64,000 nt of DNA, from assembly GCA_964533965.1 (NCBI GenBank), contig CAZHNN010000009.1, positions 31,707 through 95,706 of the forward strand, given 5' to 3'. A program made the translations under genes and the position numbers. The notes below the pieces were generated by a model. The model ran no database searches. It saw only the letters and a program-made list of their open reading frames with translations, and was not told the DNA's origin. This document shows, one piece after another, positions 43,888 through 52,346 of the stretch (position 1 is the first letter of the stretch; the number at the start of each line of letters is the position of its first letter). The DNA is from RGIG3178 sp964533965. Lineage in GTDB: Bacteria; Bacillota; Clostridia; Christensenellales; QAND01.

Positions 43888-44628
43888 TTAAAGCTTCAGC
43901 TCAATCTCATCCTTCTTCGCATCTCCGCCGTTCGAATCCAAAATCCCCTCCGACAGCCCTTCCTGCTTGAGCATCCCTTCAAGCACCCGAATATCCGCAT
44001 TGATGTCGATGGCCTCGTTCTGGAACAACGCATCCAACTGTTTGTCAAACGCGTCCGCCACCTTGTCCAGCGCCTGGGATATCGCGTTCATGGTGGAGCG
44101 TATGTTCTCGCCCTTTGTCCGCTGCTCCTCAAGCTTGTCATACGCTTCAAGCATCTTCTGCACAGTCGGCATGTAATACTGTATAAACCGGCGTACCTGT
44201 TTCGCCTTTTCAGGATGCGCCGCGATGTGGTCCAATACGCTTTGCGCACTGAGCGTCACCCGCTCAACGCTTCTTTTCACAGCCTGGTCGGATATGTTTG
44301 TATTTGCCTCGCGGAATTTTGCGATGTACGCCTGCCCGTCCTTTAGCATCGCGTCCGCTGCCGCGTCTCCGGTGTAAGCAGGTTCATACGGGATGGGCTG
44401 CAGTATGGTCTTGCATGGCAGCACCTTTTTCATCACAAAAAAAGCGCCCGCCGACAGCATTGTTATGATCACATAGTCCAAAATGCGGTACATCGGAAAC
44501 ATAAGCGCATATAAAATCCACATCGCGCCCACCGCGTAATATGGTAAGGTAGACGGAACCGAAACGCGCTGCATTCCCGGCGGGACCTCCTGCTGACTTT
44601 GCACATTTACTCTCACATTCGCTGCCAT
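43888..44628 (-). CDS. XpaC-type 5-bromo-4-chloroindolyl phosphate hydrolysis family protein
   Basis: 246 residues from ATG 44628 (AGAGGGAT upstream). Two membrane helices (about 28-48 and 52-70) precede a helical cytoplasmic domain (AYIAKFREANTNISDQAVKRSVERVTLSAQSVLDHIAAHPEKAKQVRRFIQYYMPTVQKMLEAYDKLEEQ) typical of XpaC. It is first in the envelope cluster, before TelA, with 327 bases of repeats between. Confidence 0.87.
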   Translation of the reverse strand: MAANVRVNVQSQQEVPPGMQRVSVPSTLPYYAVGAMWILYALMFPMYRILDYVIITMLSAGAFFVMKKVLPCKTILQPIPYEPAYTGDAAADAMLKDGQAYIAKFREANTNISDQAVKRSVERVTLSAQSVLDHIAAHPEKAKQVRRFIQYYMPTVQKMLEAYDKLEEQRTKGENIRSTMNAISQALDKVADAFDKQLDALFQNEAIDINADIRVLEGMLKQEGLSEGILDSNGGDAKKDEIELKL

Positions 44629-44941
44629 GGTATCCCTCTTTATCGCATTTTCAATTGTATCGTAATCGCATTCAAAATGGCTGTCAATAGCGGTATAAAG
44701 AAGACGAAATGCCCCTGTTATAACCGTTTTTTCCGGCCTCTTTACAAAGAATATGAATGGAACACGAATATGAGAATGTATCAATTCCTGCATCAATACA
44801 GCCTATAGAATAGTTACTTTCTCCATCCTCGTGGTTTGGCTCCCCGAATTTGGTTCTCGTGCGTATAAAAGCAAAAGCCACAAGCCCGTATAGGAAGTTG
44901 TGGCTTTTGTTTGGAGGGGAACATGAGTATAAGACATTTGG

Positions 44942-45391
44942 TTATATATCAGTGCCCGGCAGGTGCCCTTGATCAGCATCAAGGGGATATATAAACTGTT
45001 TTATAAGTTTATTCTGTTCATATATTTCCAAAACTCTATTGTAAAGCATATCCAATTTAAATGGCTTTGTTATAAAATACGATGCTCCCAGCTTAACGGT
45101 TTCTTGAATAACAACGTCATTGTTTAAAGAGGATAACACTATGACATCAAGTTTTTTATAGCCATCGTTCTCATTTAAGTGGCGCAGAAGCATAAAACCA
45201 TCGGATTTAGGCATTACGATATCCAACACAATTAAATCCGGTGATCTATCTTTTAATATTTCTATTGCTTCCATCGAATGATGCGCAACACCGATGACTT
45301 CTACTCCTCCCTTTTTTGAAAAGTATTTTGAAACTGTTTCTATAAGGGCCTCATTGTCATCGACCAGCATCACCCGGATTTTATCATTCAA
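44942..45391 (-). CDS. Stand-alone Spo0A-type receiver
   Basis: 149 residues from a TTG after GGAGGG. Receiver residues are all present: D11/D12, phospho-acceptor D57 (LIVLDIVMP), S87/S88 and K109. The stretches VEVIGVAHHSMEAIEIL and VKLGASYFITKPFKLDML are typical of Spo0A, but the Spo0A DNA-binding domain is absent; the chain ends after about 25 further residues. It could act as a phosphate sink or competitor in a sporulation-like phosphorelay, which is inference. Confidence 0.85.
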   Translation of the reverse strand: MNDKIRVMLVDDNEALIETVSKYFSKKGGVEVIGVAHHSMEAIEILKDRSPDLIVLDIVMPKSDGFMLLRHLNENDGYKKLDVIVLSSLNNDVVIQETVKLGASYFITKPFKLDMLYNRVLEIYEQNKLIKQFIYPLDADQGHLPGTDI

Positions 45392-45434
45392 TCGAAACAA
45401 TCCCTCCAAAATACTTTTTAATAGGCCGCTTTTA

Positions 45435-45472
45435 AAATTCGAAATGATTCCGAATGGAATCATTTCGAATTT
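45435..45472. repeat. Perfect 17-bp inverted repeat before the receiver gene
   Basis: AAATTCGAAATGATTCC, loop GAAT, GGAATCATTTCGAATTT. It lies between the 45485-45643 gene and the receiver. There is no T run, so it may be an operator or a regulatory/processing hairpin rather than a terminator. Confidence 0.8.
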
Positions 45473-45484
45473 ATCAGGCTCAAA

Positions 45485-45643
45485 TCAGTCTTTCATTTCT
45501 GCTTCTTTCACTTCTTCGACCGGCACCTTACAGTACTCAACAACAATACCGGCAACTTGTTCGGCATTTACTTTTTCCGATGAGGAGGAAACCAGCCGCC
45601 TGAATTCCTCAATCGAAATCATATATCTGTTTTTTCTTTCCAT
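45485..45643 (-). CDS. Small acidic helical protein
   Basis: 52 residues (MERKNRYMISIEEFRRLVSS...) with Glu-rich C-terminus (VEEVKEAEMKD). The frame is open 15 codons further to a TTG without a ribosome site. It lies between the secreted protein and the receiver in the same direction. Family not recognised. Confidence 0.55.
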   Translation of the reverse strand: MERKNRYMISIEEFRRLVSSSSEKVNAEQVAGIVVEYCKVPVEEVKEAEMKD

Positions 45644-45694
45644 AATCGGAGTCAAATCCTCTTGTATGTCTGTACTCTTAACTCTCAATCGATA

Positions 45695-46135
45695 TCAATA
45701 ATATACGATCGATGAAGTCAGGGATGTGCTTTCAACCTGCGTTGACCCGACATACGAGTAAAAATATGTCAGCAGCCTGTAATTGTACCCACTGTAGACA
45801 TAATACTCTTTTGTCCACGTTCCGGTCGTCCCGGAAAAAGTTTGAGACCACGAATTGACGGATGTCCAATTTCCATTTTGGTATCTCTGCAGATACGATG
45901 TAATTTTCACAGAAGTGACGCCGCTATATGCAGTGATGGAGGCATACATGGACGCTTTGCCTGACCCATCGATATCCATCCAGTTCATCACTGAATTGAT
46001 ATATGTCCACATGGGCGTTACGATGGCTGCATCTTGGTTGACGCTCTCCGCCTTTGCCGCATAGGCGGGAGCCGTACTGCAAACCAGCGCGGATACTACC
46101 AACAATGTGGCAAACAGTTTCTTAAATTTCGACAT
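45695..46135 (-). CDS. Small secreted protein (DUF6147-like)
   Basis: 146 residues. Clear signal peptide with cleavage near AYAA (26-27), no lipobox. The mature part is rich in Tyr, Ser and Thr (VKITSYLQRYQNGNWTSVNSWSQTFSGTTGTWTKEYYVYSGYNYRLLTYFYSY), resembling small secreted beta proteins of Clostridia. It is divergent from an ECF sigma factor, which may control it. Confidence 0.75.
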   Translation of the reverse strand: MSKFKKLFATLLVVSALVCSTAPAYAAKAESVNQDAAIVTPMWTYINSVMNWMDIDGSGKASMYASITAYSGVTSVKITSYLQRYQNGNWTSVNSWSQTFSGTTGTWTKEYYVYSGYNYRLLTYFYSYVGSTQVESTSLTSSIVYY

Positions 46136-46369
46136 ACAAAATTCCCTCTTTTCTATTATGATTGTCTATATAAATAAACCGAAAAAGTACGTTATTTGTT
46201 ACAAAATATGGAAAAAAAGGGCTTTCCGAATATCTGCTCTGTTGATAATATAAATCTTGTATGCTACATTACCTTTATATTAGTTCGCTGGGATGAGGAT
46301 GATAAGGTGAGTAAGCAATCAACGGCTTTTCAATTGGCCGATACGGATAGATTTGACGGAGGACATCCA

Positions 46370-46915
46370 ATGAAATCACACGGTTCCAGCAACGATCCTA
46401 ATAAATCGCAGCTATTGGAACAATTGTATATACAATACAAAAGGCTTATGTATCATGTCTCCTTTGAAATCCTGCACGATCAATACCTGGCAGAGGATGC
46501 AGTCCAGGCTGCTTTTTTAAAATTAGCAAAAAATAAATTCAGCATTGAGTCCGTTTTGTGTAACAAAACGAAGTATTTCATGGTTATTATAGCAAGAAAT
46601 GCATCGTTCGAAATCTATAACAGCAAAAAGCGGGATAATGTGGTATCTGAGGAAACGCTGCAGCGAATACCGGATGAATCGCAAACGCCATTGGACAATA
46701 TATTGCGCTATGAGAGCATCCAAAGCGCTATGAAAACAATAGATACGAAATATTCCGATATCGTTGTCATGCGGTATTCGTATGGCTACTCGCTTTCGGA
46801 GATTGCGACGCTTTTCGGCATTTCGGAACAGCTTGTCAGGGTAAGGCTCCATAGAGCCAAAAAAATGCTGATTGACAAATTGAACGAGGAGCAATCAAGC
46901 TATGAAACAATCTGA
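46370..46915 (+). CDS. ECF-type RNA polymerase sigma factor
   Basis: 181 residues from ATG 46370 after GGAGG; the frame is open further upstream. Region 2 (LYIQYKRLMYHVSFEILHDQYLAEDAVQAAFLKLAKN) and region 4 (IDTKYSDIVVMRYSYGYSLSEIATLFGISEQLVRVRLHRAKKML) are standard sigma-70 family parts. It overlaps the anti-sigma gene by 14 bases. Confidence 0.92.
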   Translation: MKSHGSSNDPNKSQLLEQLYIQYKRLMYHVSFEILHDQYLAEDAVQAAFLKLAKNKFSIESVLCNKTKYFMVIIARNASFEIYNSKKRDNVVSEETLQRIPDESQTPLDNILRYESIQSAMKTIDTKYSDIVVMRYSYGYSLSEIATLFGISEQLVRVRLHRAKKMLIDKLNEEQSSYETI

Positions 46916-47618
46916 ATTAAACAATAAAATTTTCGATCAGGTATTACAGTATGCTGCGGAAAAGGAAATAGATGATCTCTGCAGCGATTTGCCGTCCGAA
47001 GAGGATTTGAAATCTAAAATTACCTTTTCGCCGTCTTTTGAAAATAAAATGGATCGCCTGTTCAAGTATGAACGACGCAAGCAATCGTATAAGAGGTTTG
47101 GCAAGTCAGCGCTAAGAGTTGCAGCGGTGATATTTGTTCTTTTGGCAGCTTCCACTACCGTGATATTCAGTGTTGAAGCATTTCGGGTACCGTTTTTAAA
47201 CCTATTCAGTGTTACGAAAAAGGACTCCACGACCATAAACGTTGAAAATAAGACCGTGGATTATAAGGCATTTTCCGAGCAGGCAAAGGGATTGTTCCTT
47301 CCAAGCTATATTCCCGAAGGGTATACGGTTAAATCCGTAGCAAAATTCGGTCCTGTTTACGAGGTTTCGTTTGCCGACAGCAAGGGCAATATCATCAGTC
47401 TGAAGAAACTTCCGGGAGGGACATCGCTTGGCGTGGATAGCGAGAATGCCAAGGTGGAAAACATCACAATCAATAATGCGCAGGCCCAATATTATGAAAA
47501 AGGAGATATACATAATCTGGTTTTTAAGTTGAATGAGAATGCCTATTTTTTGACCGGTTACCTATCTCAAAATGAAATGATACATATTGCGGAGAGCATG
47601 AAATTGTATAATCAATAA
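46902..47618 (+). CDS. Membrane anti-sigma factor with DUF4367-type domain
   Basis: 238 residues. Cytoplasmic N-terminal region (1-68), one membrane helix (about 71-90), extracytoplasmic DUF4367-like domain (LPSYIPEGYTVKSVAKFGPVYEVSFADSKGNIISLKKLPGG...QAQYYEKGDIHNLVFKLNENAYFLTGYLSQNEMIHIAESM). GAGGAG inside the sigma gene serves as ribosome site, so the pair is translationally coupled. It should hold the sigma factor at the membrane until a signal is sensed. Confidence 0.88.
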   Translation: MKQSELNNKIFDQVLQYAAEKEIDDLCSDLPSEEDLKSKITFSPSFENKMDRLFKYERRKQSYKRFGKSALRVAAVIFVLLAASTTVIFSVEAFRVPFLNLFSVTKKDSTTINVENKTVDYKAFSEQAKGLFLPSYIPEGYTVKSVAKFGPVYEVSFADSKGNIISLKKLPGGTSLGVDSENAKVENITINNAQAQYYEKGDIHNLVFKLNENAYFLTGYLSQNEMIHIAESMKLYNQ

Positions 47619-47955
47619 CTCCCCGTAAGCTACTTTGAAATGATGACCCGGCGTCAAAAGTCATTGCCAGTAAAAGCCACGAGCTTTAAAAATTCGTGGC
47701 TTTTTTGTTTTGAGCCAAGTGTCTATATGTCCATTCAATTCCATCGTTTGTGCAAAACTGACCTTCAAATTCCTTTACCAAAGCTCTATTTGTAAAGACA
47801 AAGGGTGCTTTTCCATTATTCTTTTAGGATAGTCCTGTTTTGACGACAAATACTATATTCGCAAACGGCGTTTACGTTGTTTGTCAGCAGGCACTGCAAC
47901 GTATCTTCAAAACCAAATAGCGACCCCAATCCATTGACAAGAGAGGTAATGTATC
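47619..47955. other. Intergenic region with terminator
   Basis: Contains the sigma/anti-sigma terminator (47674-47710) and then nothing recognised up to the repeat-protein gene. Confidence 0.5.
47674..47710 (+). terminator. Terminator of the sigma/anti-sigma operon
   Basis: Stem AGCCACGA / TCGTGGCT (loop GCTTTAAAAAT) followed by TTTTTTGTTTT. Confidence 0.88.
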
Positions 47956-48309
47956 GTGGACAACAAAAACCGTATGGGCAACGGCACGAATCGCAATCAG
48001 AAAAACCGTATGGACATCGGCAGCACGAATTGCAACTACCAACCGAGCCGTATGGAGACCGGTAGTACACGTGACAACCAGCAGATTCGCATGGACATTG
48101 GCAACACAGACTACGACGTCCAGCCGATCCGCATGGAGGCCGGCAGTACGAGCCAACAGGACCGTATGGATACCGACACAATCTACGGAAACCAACGGAG
48201 CCGCATGGATACCGACACGATATACGGTAACCAACAGAACCGCATGGAAACCGGTACGACCTACGGCCAACGGAACCGCATAAACACGGGTACCAAAAAA
48301 CCGCAATAA
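47956..48309 (+). CDS. Short-repeat protein (RM[D/E]xGxT units)
   Basis: 117 residues from a GTG after GAGAGGTAA. Almost the whole chain is nine or so units of 11-14 residues starting RM(D/E): RMDIGSTNCNYQPS, RMETGSTRDNQQI, RMDIGNTDYDVQPI, RMEAGSTSQQD, RMDTDTIYGNQRS, RMDTDTIYGNQQN, RMETGTTYGQRN. Very polar, rich in Asn, Gln, Thr, Arg; no signal or membrane segment. The DNA repeat opens several frames on both strands; this one was chosen for its ribosome site and downstream terminator. Family not recognised. Confidence 0.65.
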   Translation: MDNKNRMGNGTNRNQKNRMDIGSTNCNYQPSRMETGSTRDNQQIRMDIGNTDYDVQPIRMEAGSTSQQDRMDTDTIYGNQRSRMDTDTIYGNQQNRMETGTTYGQRNRINTGTKKPQ

Positions 48310-48375
48310 GTAAGACACGGTAATTGCCAATCAACCTACAGCGGCAAATCGCAGGGTTAAGGGATGGGAAACGAA

Positions 48376-48412
48376 AAAAGCTGTCTTCTAGGCAGCTTTT
48401 TTCGTTTTGAAT
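48376..48412. terminator. Terminator after the short-repeat protein gene
   Basis: AAAAAAGCTG / CAGCTTTTTT with a TCTTCTAGG loop; usable in both directions. Confidence 0.85.
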
Positions 48413-48488
48413 CTCTTGCATAAAAGTGGTATTTTGCGCTTGTTTTAAATTTGTAATTTGGGGAATGTTCATGTGGGAGGTGAATATT

Positions 48489-48644
48489 TTGGAAAAATAC
48501 GATATTGCTCTTACCCTTACAGAAGCCTTGATCCAGTCGGACTTAATCGGCTTTGACAGCAATGACATCGGCAAAGAAGTAGCCGATTTGTTCAACAGTA
48601 TCTATAAAAATATCAATACAAACGATAACGCAGCCACTCGCTAA
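48489..48644 (+). CDS. Small helical protein
   Basis: 51 residues from a TTG after GGGAGGTG (an ATG 18 bases upstream is possible). MEKYDIALTLTEALIQSDLIGFDSNDIGKEVADLFNSIYKNI is probably two short helices. No family recognised. A hairpin terminator follows directly. Confidence 0.65.
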   Translation: MEKYDIALTLTEALIQSDLIGFDSNDIGKEVADLFNSIYKNINTNDNAATR

Positions 48645-48647
48645 CGC

Positions 48648-48681
48648 CAAAAAAACAAGGCCGATTCAAGTGGCCTTGTTG
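48648..48681 (+). terminator. Terminator of the 48489-48644 gene
   Basis: Stem AACAAGGCC / GGCCTTGTT, loop GATTCAAGT, then GTCTG; T run short. Confidence 0.7.
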
Positions 48682-48876
48682 TCTGTATAGTGTAAGCGCC
48701 TGAAGGCGGGGTTTCATACCCTGCCTTAGTCATTCCGTAAACTATATTCTATGTTTGTCGTACCGCTTCGCCGAACAGGAGGATGTCGGATATAGGGAAA
48801 TTCATCTTCTGTATCTCTTTGTATCTCTGCTGTATCGCACTGCTTGCGAATGCCTATAGAACAGATATATAAGATC

Positions 48877-49779
48877 CTATTCCATCCGTTCCAGAATCTT
48901 TTCGCAAAGTTCGTGCGTGAGCAAGACATTCTGCTGTTTGATGTCAACGGACCGGTTCTCTACCTTGGCCAAAAGGGCCCGCACCATGGGGACAAAGCCG
49001 CGTTTTTCCAGGGTTGTCGTCCAATCGCCGAAGGTTTCAACGAATTTTCCGTCTTTGGTCAATGTCGTAAGCTCCGCCAGATTCTCCACTTTACTCGTGC
49101 CATTCGTTGTTTGAACCTCAAATACCTCCGTATTCGCCCCGCTTTGCAGATTCATACTCACAACAGCCGTGGTGTTTGCCGTTTCGATTTTTACCAGAGA
49201 GCGGATCAATTGTCCCTCTTTGTTCAATTTCACGCTCGAATCAAAATCCAGAATCTCATCATCGAGTAAATAGACGGCCGTATCAAGCGGATGGATGAAT
49301 TCATCGTAAATGACGCGCCGTGCCTTGTTCCCGCCGGCTACCCGGTTCTTACTGATATAGATCATGTTCTTATTGGGTAAAGCTTTCAGCTTGTCAGTCA
49401 TCGGGGCAAAGCGCCGGTTGAGACCGCTCATAAAAATCACATTGTGCTCTTCAGCGATTTTCAAAAGTTCGCGCGTTTCCTCCAAAGATTGGCTGATCGG
49501 CTTATCCATACAAACATGCACACCGGCGCAAAGCAGCTTTTTGGCTGTTTCAAAATGCGCGCCTGTTGCCACGTGGACAAAAGCCGCTTTCACCCCGGAA
49601 TCAATCATCGCATCGATACCTGCAACAGATTCACTAAAACCGTATTGTGCGGCAATCTCCTGGGCTTTCTTTAGTTCACGTGAACAAACGACAAACTCAT
49701 ACCTATCCTGCATTTCAACATAGACGGGCACATACGCTTTTTGCGCTATATTCCCTACACCGATAATTCCAACCTTCAT
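48877..49779 (-). CDS. Gfo/Idh/MocA-family oxidoreductase
   Basis: 300 residues from ATG 49779 after GGAGGTG. Rossmann start MKVGIIGVGNIAQKAYVPVY, the acidic turn, and the EKPxx-like motif CMDKPISQSLEETRELLKIAEEHNVIFMSGLNRRFAP typical of the family (Lys of DKP is catalytic). DEFIHPLDTAVYLL holds the conserved His. NAD(P)-dependent oxidation of a sugar or inositol-like substrate; the exact substrate is open. Confidence 0.92.
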   Translation of the reverse strand: MKVGIIGVGNIAQKAYVPVYVEMQDRYEFVVCSRELKKAQEIAAQYGFSESVAGIDAMIDSGVKAAFVHVATGAHFETAKKLLCAGVHVCMDKPISQSLEETRELLKIAEEHNVIFMSGLNRRFAPMTDKLKALPNKNMIYISKNRVAGGNKARRVIYDEFIHPLDTAVYLLDDEILDFDSSVKLNKEGQLIRSLVKIETANTTAVVSMNLQSGANTEVFEVQTTNGTSKVENLAELTTLTKDGKFVETFGDWTTTLEKRGFVPMVRALLAKVENRSVDIKQQNVLLTHELCEKILERME

Positions 49780-49901
49780 GTTGCACCTCCTGATAATCAA
49801 TGGAGAACTGGTCAAAGACTCTTATCTGCTAAACTATGGTTGTAGTGAAACCAAAAACCGCCGCGGGGTTTCCGTGTTCTCTGTATAGGCGCCTATCCCG
49901 T

Positions 49902-50735
49902 TTATCTCTTGAGCGCCAGCTCATACACCGCTTGTGCAAATCCGCCTTCCAGATTCGTTGCAACAATGTGCTGCGCGGTACGTTTCATACTCTCTTCCGC
50001 ATTTCCGACGGCGACTTTTATGCCCGCGTTTTCCAGCATGCATACGTCGTTATGGCTGTCCCCTATCGCCAATACGCTTTCGCGGTCCACGCCATAATAC
50101 TCCGCCAGCCGTGCAAGTCCCGTTCCCTTCGTCGCGCCGGGTGCCGTGATTTCGATGACTCTTGGATTCGAGGAAGTTACCTCCACATCGCATACTTCCA
50201 ACACTTTTTTTCTGACCTCGGGCAAATAGCTGTTATCGATAGAGATCATGATCTTCTGCGCCACGTCCCTGCATGCTTCGTCCATTGCCTCAATACCGTC
50301 ATAGATGACCGCTTTGCACCGCACCGGCGCATTGGCGTCCGTATAGCGGTCAAAAATCGGTTGAGCCTTCCCGTTGTTCGTCGGGTCGTATATGCCCAGA
50401 AAATCATGGTTCCAGCTTTGCACGACCGCGCCGAACATGGATGCCGCTTCGATGATCCCTTTGAAATGTACGGGTGAAATACCGATTTTATAAGCGATCT
50501 CACCAGTCAACGCATCCGCAACGGCGGCCCCGTTGTTGAAGACCGCCATCCGGTCAAAACCGCCCATCTTAGCCATCTCTCCGCCCATACCCCATAATCT
50601 TGCGGAGCAGGCGCAAACAACGATGCCCGCATCCCGGGCATCCCTTACCGCTTTGAGGTTTACCTCGGGAACATAATACCCTTCCCCGAAAAACGTACCA
50701 TCCAGATCAGTTACAACCAATTTTACCGGTGGCAT
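49902..50735 (-). CDS. HAD-superfamily (Cof type) phosphatase
   Basis: 277 residues. Motif I VVTDLDGTFFGE (D residues at 9 and 11), motif III Lys in GATKGTGLARL, motif IV AIGDSHNDVCMLENAG, and a Cof-type C2 cap between. These enzymes remove phosphate from sugar phosphates or flavin/PLP-type cofactors. GGAGTG precedes the ATG. Separate from the oxidoreductase gene by about 120 bases. Confidence 0.92.
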   Translation of the reverse strand: MPPVKLVVTDLDGTFFGEGYYVPEVNLKAVRDARDAGIVVCACSARLWGMGGEMAKMGGFDRMAVFNNGAAVADALTGEIAYKIGISPVHFKGIIEAASMFGAVVQSWNHDFLGIYDPTNNGKAQPIFDRYTDANAPVRCKAVIYDGIEAMDEACRDVAQKIMISIDNSYLPEVRKKVLEVCDVEVTSSNPRVIEITAPGATKGTGLARLAEYYGVDRESVLAIGDSHNDVCMLENAGIKVAVGNAEESMKRTAQHIVATNLEGGFAQAVYELALKR

Positions 50736-51132
50736 ACCATCACTCCAAAATTTTATTGTGTTATGTTTATGATAACAAATCCTGTCCCGGTGGGAAAGAA
50801 TAAACTCGTTATTCTTGGAATCTTCATAATGGCAAAAGGATTTCGAAGTGCATATACGGCTCCTTCATGATCCAGCCTTAGGAGTAGAGCCCCTATCCTT
50901 CACTTCGGGGCTAGGGGAGGAGCATTTTCGTGACAAATGGCATTCGATCTTCCTGTAGCTCTCAACTGCCGGATACATGGCAACTAGAGTTAAAAAATAG
51001 GTACTAAAAAAGGCATAGCATCTACTGCAACGCCTTTTTTCCTTATTGTTGGTTCATGAGGGCAGCGCCTCCTGCCAAGACCAGGGGCAGAGCCCCTTCC
51101 TGATCGAGTGGTGGGCGGGTATAAACCCTATC
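50736..51132. other. Intergenic region with repeats
   Basis: Contains a partial repeat hairpin (about 50888-50925, AGAGCCCCTATCC...GGGGCTAGGG), a hairpin around 51005-51043 (AAAAAGGC / GCCTTTTTT) and repeat copy 16. No gene is seen. Confidence 0.5.
51081..51124 (+). repeat. G-rich dispersed repeat, copy 16
   Basis: CCAGGGGCAGAGCCCCTTCC, core TCGAGTGGTGGGCGGGTATA; ends nine bases before the CBS gene stop codon. Confidence 0.8.
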
Positions 51133-51558
51133 TTACATCGGCCCGTTGCTCGGCTGTGATATATCGTTGAGCGCCTCGCCGGCAGATTGCTTAAACGACT
51201 GCTCTGTTGAGATATCGCCCAGCGAAACAATGCCCACTAGCCTTCCCCTATCAACGATGGGCAACCGTCGGATCTGGTTTTCGCTCATCATCCTTGCGGC
51301 TTCCTGCACTTCCATATCGGGGCTTCCCACAACAGGGTTCGGCGTCATGATGCTTGAAACGGTCTGCCTAACATTTGCGCCTTGTGCCACATCGCGAACA
51401 GCAATATCCCTGTCCGTGATAATCCCAATGATCCTGTCGCTTTCGCATACCGGTATCGAGCCCACATTGTGCTGTTTCATCAGCTGTGCGGCTTTTTCGA
51501 TCGTGTCGTCCGCGGTAACAAACGCTATCTGGTTTGTCATGATTTCCTGAACTTTCAT
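51133..51558 (-). CDS. CBS-domain pair protein
   Basis: 141 residues, two CBS motifs: VQEIMTNQIAFVTADDTIEKAAQLMKQHNVGSIPVCESDRIIGIITDRDIAVR (2-56) and VSSIMTPNPVVGSPDMEVQEAARMMSENQIRRLPIVDRGRLVGIVSLGDIS (67-118). Stand-alone CBS pairs bind adenosine nucleotides and often relate to stress or dormancy. GGAGGGGATAG precedes the ATG. Confidence 0.94.
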   Translation of the reverse strand: MKVQEIMTNQIAFVTADDTIEKAAQLMKQHNVGSIPVCESDRIIGIITDRDIAVRDVAQGANVRQTVSSIMTPNPVVGSPDMEVQEAARMMSENQIRRLPIVDRGRLVGIVSLGDISTEQSFKQSAGEALNDISQPSNGPM

Positions 51559-51833
51559 TCTATCCCCTCCATCGGGTATGTTTGCCCGTGAGGGGGATTT
51601 TTATGTTCGCCAATAGTCTTGGACAAAAAGGAAGTCCCCGTGCAGTATGAACGATATGAAGGACATAAAAACAAACCCCTTCTGCGGGAGGGCTTGGGGT
51701 GAGCATTTTGCTCGAAAAGTATGCATTCCTCATAGATTTTTGATCTTTGGGGTTTTGGACATAAACCAATCGAGCACTCAATATCATTACCGGAGAGAAT
51801 CATATTCGATTTTCATACACTGGGGGGATCTCA

Positions 51834-52346
51834 ATGAGTTATACGCATCCATTTGGTCAGCCTCAGGGCGCAGCGCGTGAATTTACCAATAAAATTAGGG
51901 AGATACTTGTCGCCGAGATAATAGCCATCAACGGTTACCAAAGCCATATCGCCGGTTCAAATATACAGGAGATCAATGACGCTTGGCACAGCATCATGCT
52001 GGATGAAAAAAAACACTACGGCTGGCTGTTAAAGCTATTGAGAAAATACGATCCGGGTCAGTATAAGCAATACACGCTTCATCAAAATGATAATCCAGGA
52101 CCTAAAACCCCGATTGGAACAAAAAATCTGCCTCTGGACAATCAGGCCGTTCTCAATCATATCCGCGACGATATCAAAGGAGAGTTTGAAGCCGTAATCC
52201 TATACGAAGAGGAACTGCGTGAATTTCAGCAAATGGATATAAAGACTACCGTAAAAAACATCATCGATGAAGAAAAAGGACACGCCGAACATCTGACAAG
52301 ACTGCTGCTCAAATATGACCCCGACGTATATGATGAATTGACATAG
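51834..52346 (+). CDS. Ferritin-like di-iron-type protein
   Basis: 170 residues after GGGGGG. Two halves each carry a Glu...ExxH pattern: AEIIAINGYQSHI...SIMLDEKKHYGWLLKLL and GEFEAVILYEEELREF...NIIDEEKGHAEHLTRLL, as in rubrerythrin-like four-helix bundles. It lacks a rubredoxin domain. Likely oxidative-stress or iron function; possibly related to spore-coat ferritin-like proteins. Confidence 0.85.
   Translation: MSYTHPFGQPQGAAREFTNKIREILVAEIIAINGYQSHIAGSNIQEINDAWHSIMLDEKKHYGWLLKLLRKYDPGQYKQYTLHQNDNPGPKTPIGTKNLPLDNQAVLNHIRDDIKGEFEAVILYEEELREFQQMDIKTTVKNIIDEEKGHAEHLTRLLLKYDPDVYDELT

Noticed and set aside
45435..45472. Terminator
   Set aside because: The hairpin is perfect but AT-rich, without a T run on either side, so regulatory or structural use is as likely.
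47816..48595. 259-codon minus-strand frame rich in Cys, Tyr, Pro and Gly over the repeat gene
   Set aside because: It looks striking (PYGS/CGS units) but is produced by the complementary strand of the short DNA repeat; it lacks a ribosome site and crosses the terminator at 48376-48412. The plus-strand frame has both start signal and terminator.
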